The notes under the pieces are model-generated. The model saw nothing but the letters and a program-made list of their open reading frames with translations. It had not been told where the DNA came from and searched no databases. Source: Calditrichaceae bacterium (GTDB taxonomy: Bacteria > Calditrichota > Calditrichia > Calditrichales > Calditrichaceae). From it: a stretch of DNA of 6,657 nt. The first letter of the stretch is position 1, and every line of letters starts with the position of its first letter. Positions 6,590 to 6,657 of this stretch are shown here, in pieces. The stretch is taken from positions 1 through 6,657 of the forward strand of contig JANTFQ010000137.1 of the NCBI GenBank assembly GCA_024763405.1, written 5' to 3'. The translations under genes were made by a program, and so were the position numbers.

Positions 6590-6657
6590 CTCGTGAGGAG
6601 CGTAAGCGACGTGACGATCTTTATTAGGATTGTTCCGTTCGGATACGCACGTGACCA
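6588..6657. repeat. Diverged palindromic intergenic repeat, cut by the window edge
   Basis: The segment GTGAGGAGCGTAAGCGACGT (6594-6613) followed by GACGATCTT closely resembles the widespread intergenic repeat whose core reads GCGAGGAGCG, AAGCGACG, GGCAATCT. After a short centre (TATTA), the right side (GATTG, TTCCGTTCGGATACGCACGTGAC) looks like the opposite arm. Internal symmetry includes TCCTC-GT-GAGGA (6588-6599), TCCG-TT-CGGA (6634-6643), CACGTG (6648-6653), and a direct repeat ACGTGAC at 6609-6615 and 6649-6655. Recognition is from memory of the repeat class, not from a search. Confidence 0.45.

Noticed and set aside
1..6657. CRISPR array, phage, transposase, toxin-antitoxin or defence genes
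   Set aside because: No regularly spaced direct repeats and no coding sequence of these types were seen on either strand.

Overview
The window holds five complete plus-strand protein genes of housekeeping type, flanked by non-coding edges of about 240 bases on each side. The gene order isoleucyl-tRNA synthetase, DksA/TraR-type zinc protein, lipoprotein signal peptidase, RluD-type pseudouridine synthase is known to me from the Fibrobacterota-Chlorobiota-Bacteroidota (FCB) assemblage and its relatives. The medium GC content, the long eukaryote-like IleRS2, and the intergenic palindromic repeats would fit a Calditrichota- or Ignavibacteria-like bacterium. No rRNA or lineage-diagnostic marker is present, so this placement is an inference with low resolution.

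Layout: 1-241 is a non-coding leader with two possible hairpins, a weak promoter candidate and the ileS ribosome binding site. 242-5317 is a compact, apparently co-transcribed block: ileS, a 17-nt gap, the dksA/traR-like gene, a 6-nt gap, lspA, an 8-nt overlap, then rluD. 5318-5439 is a short AT-rich gap with a -10-like box. 5440-6420 is galE, probably its own transcription unit. 6421-6657 is non-coding: a terminator-like hairpin built from a degenerate CACAGAG-type repeat, then the start of a second palindromic intergenic repeat that reaches the window edge.

The first four genes serve the translation and envelope machinery: IleRS charges tRNA-Ile, the DksA-like protein is a likely RNA polymerase modulator, LspA matures lipoproteins, and RluD modifies large-subunit rRNA. 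Such a block could tie growth-rate control to translation capacity. GalE supplies UDP-galactose or related sugars for surface polysaccharide.

I see no phage, transposase, CRISPR or defence genes and no evidence for an undescribed multi-gene system. The most notable signal is in IleRS: the class I HIGH signature reads GIHH, the swapped GXHH form associated with mupirocin hyper-resistant IleRS2 enzymes.
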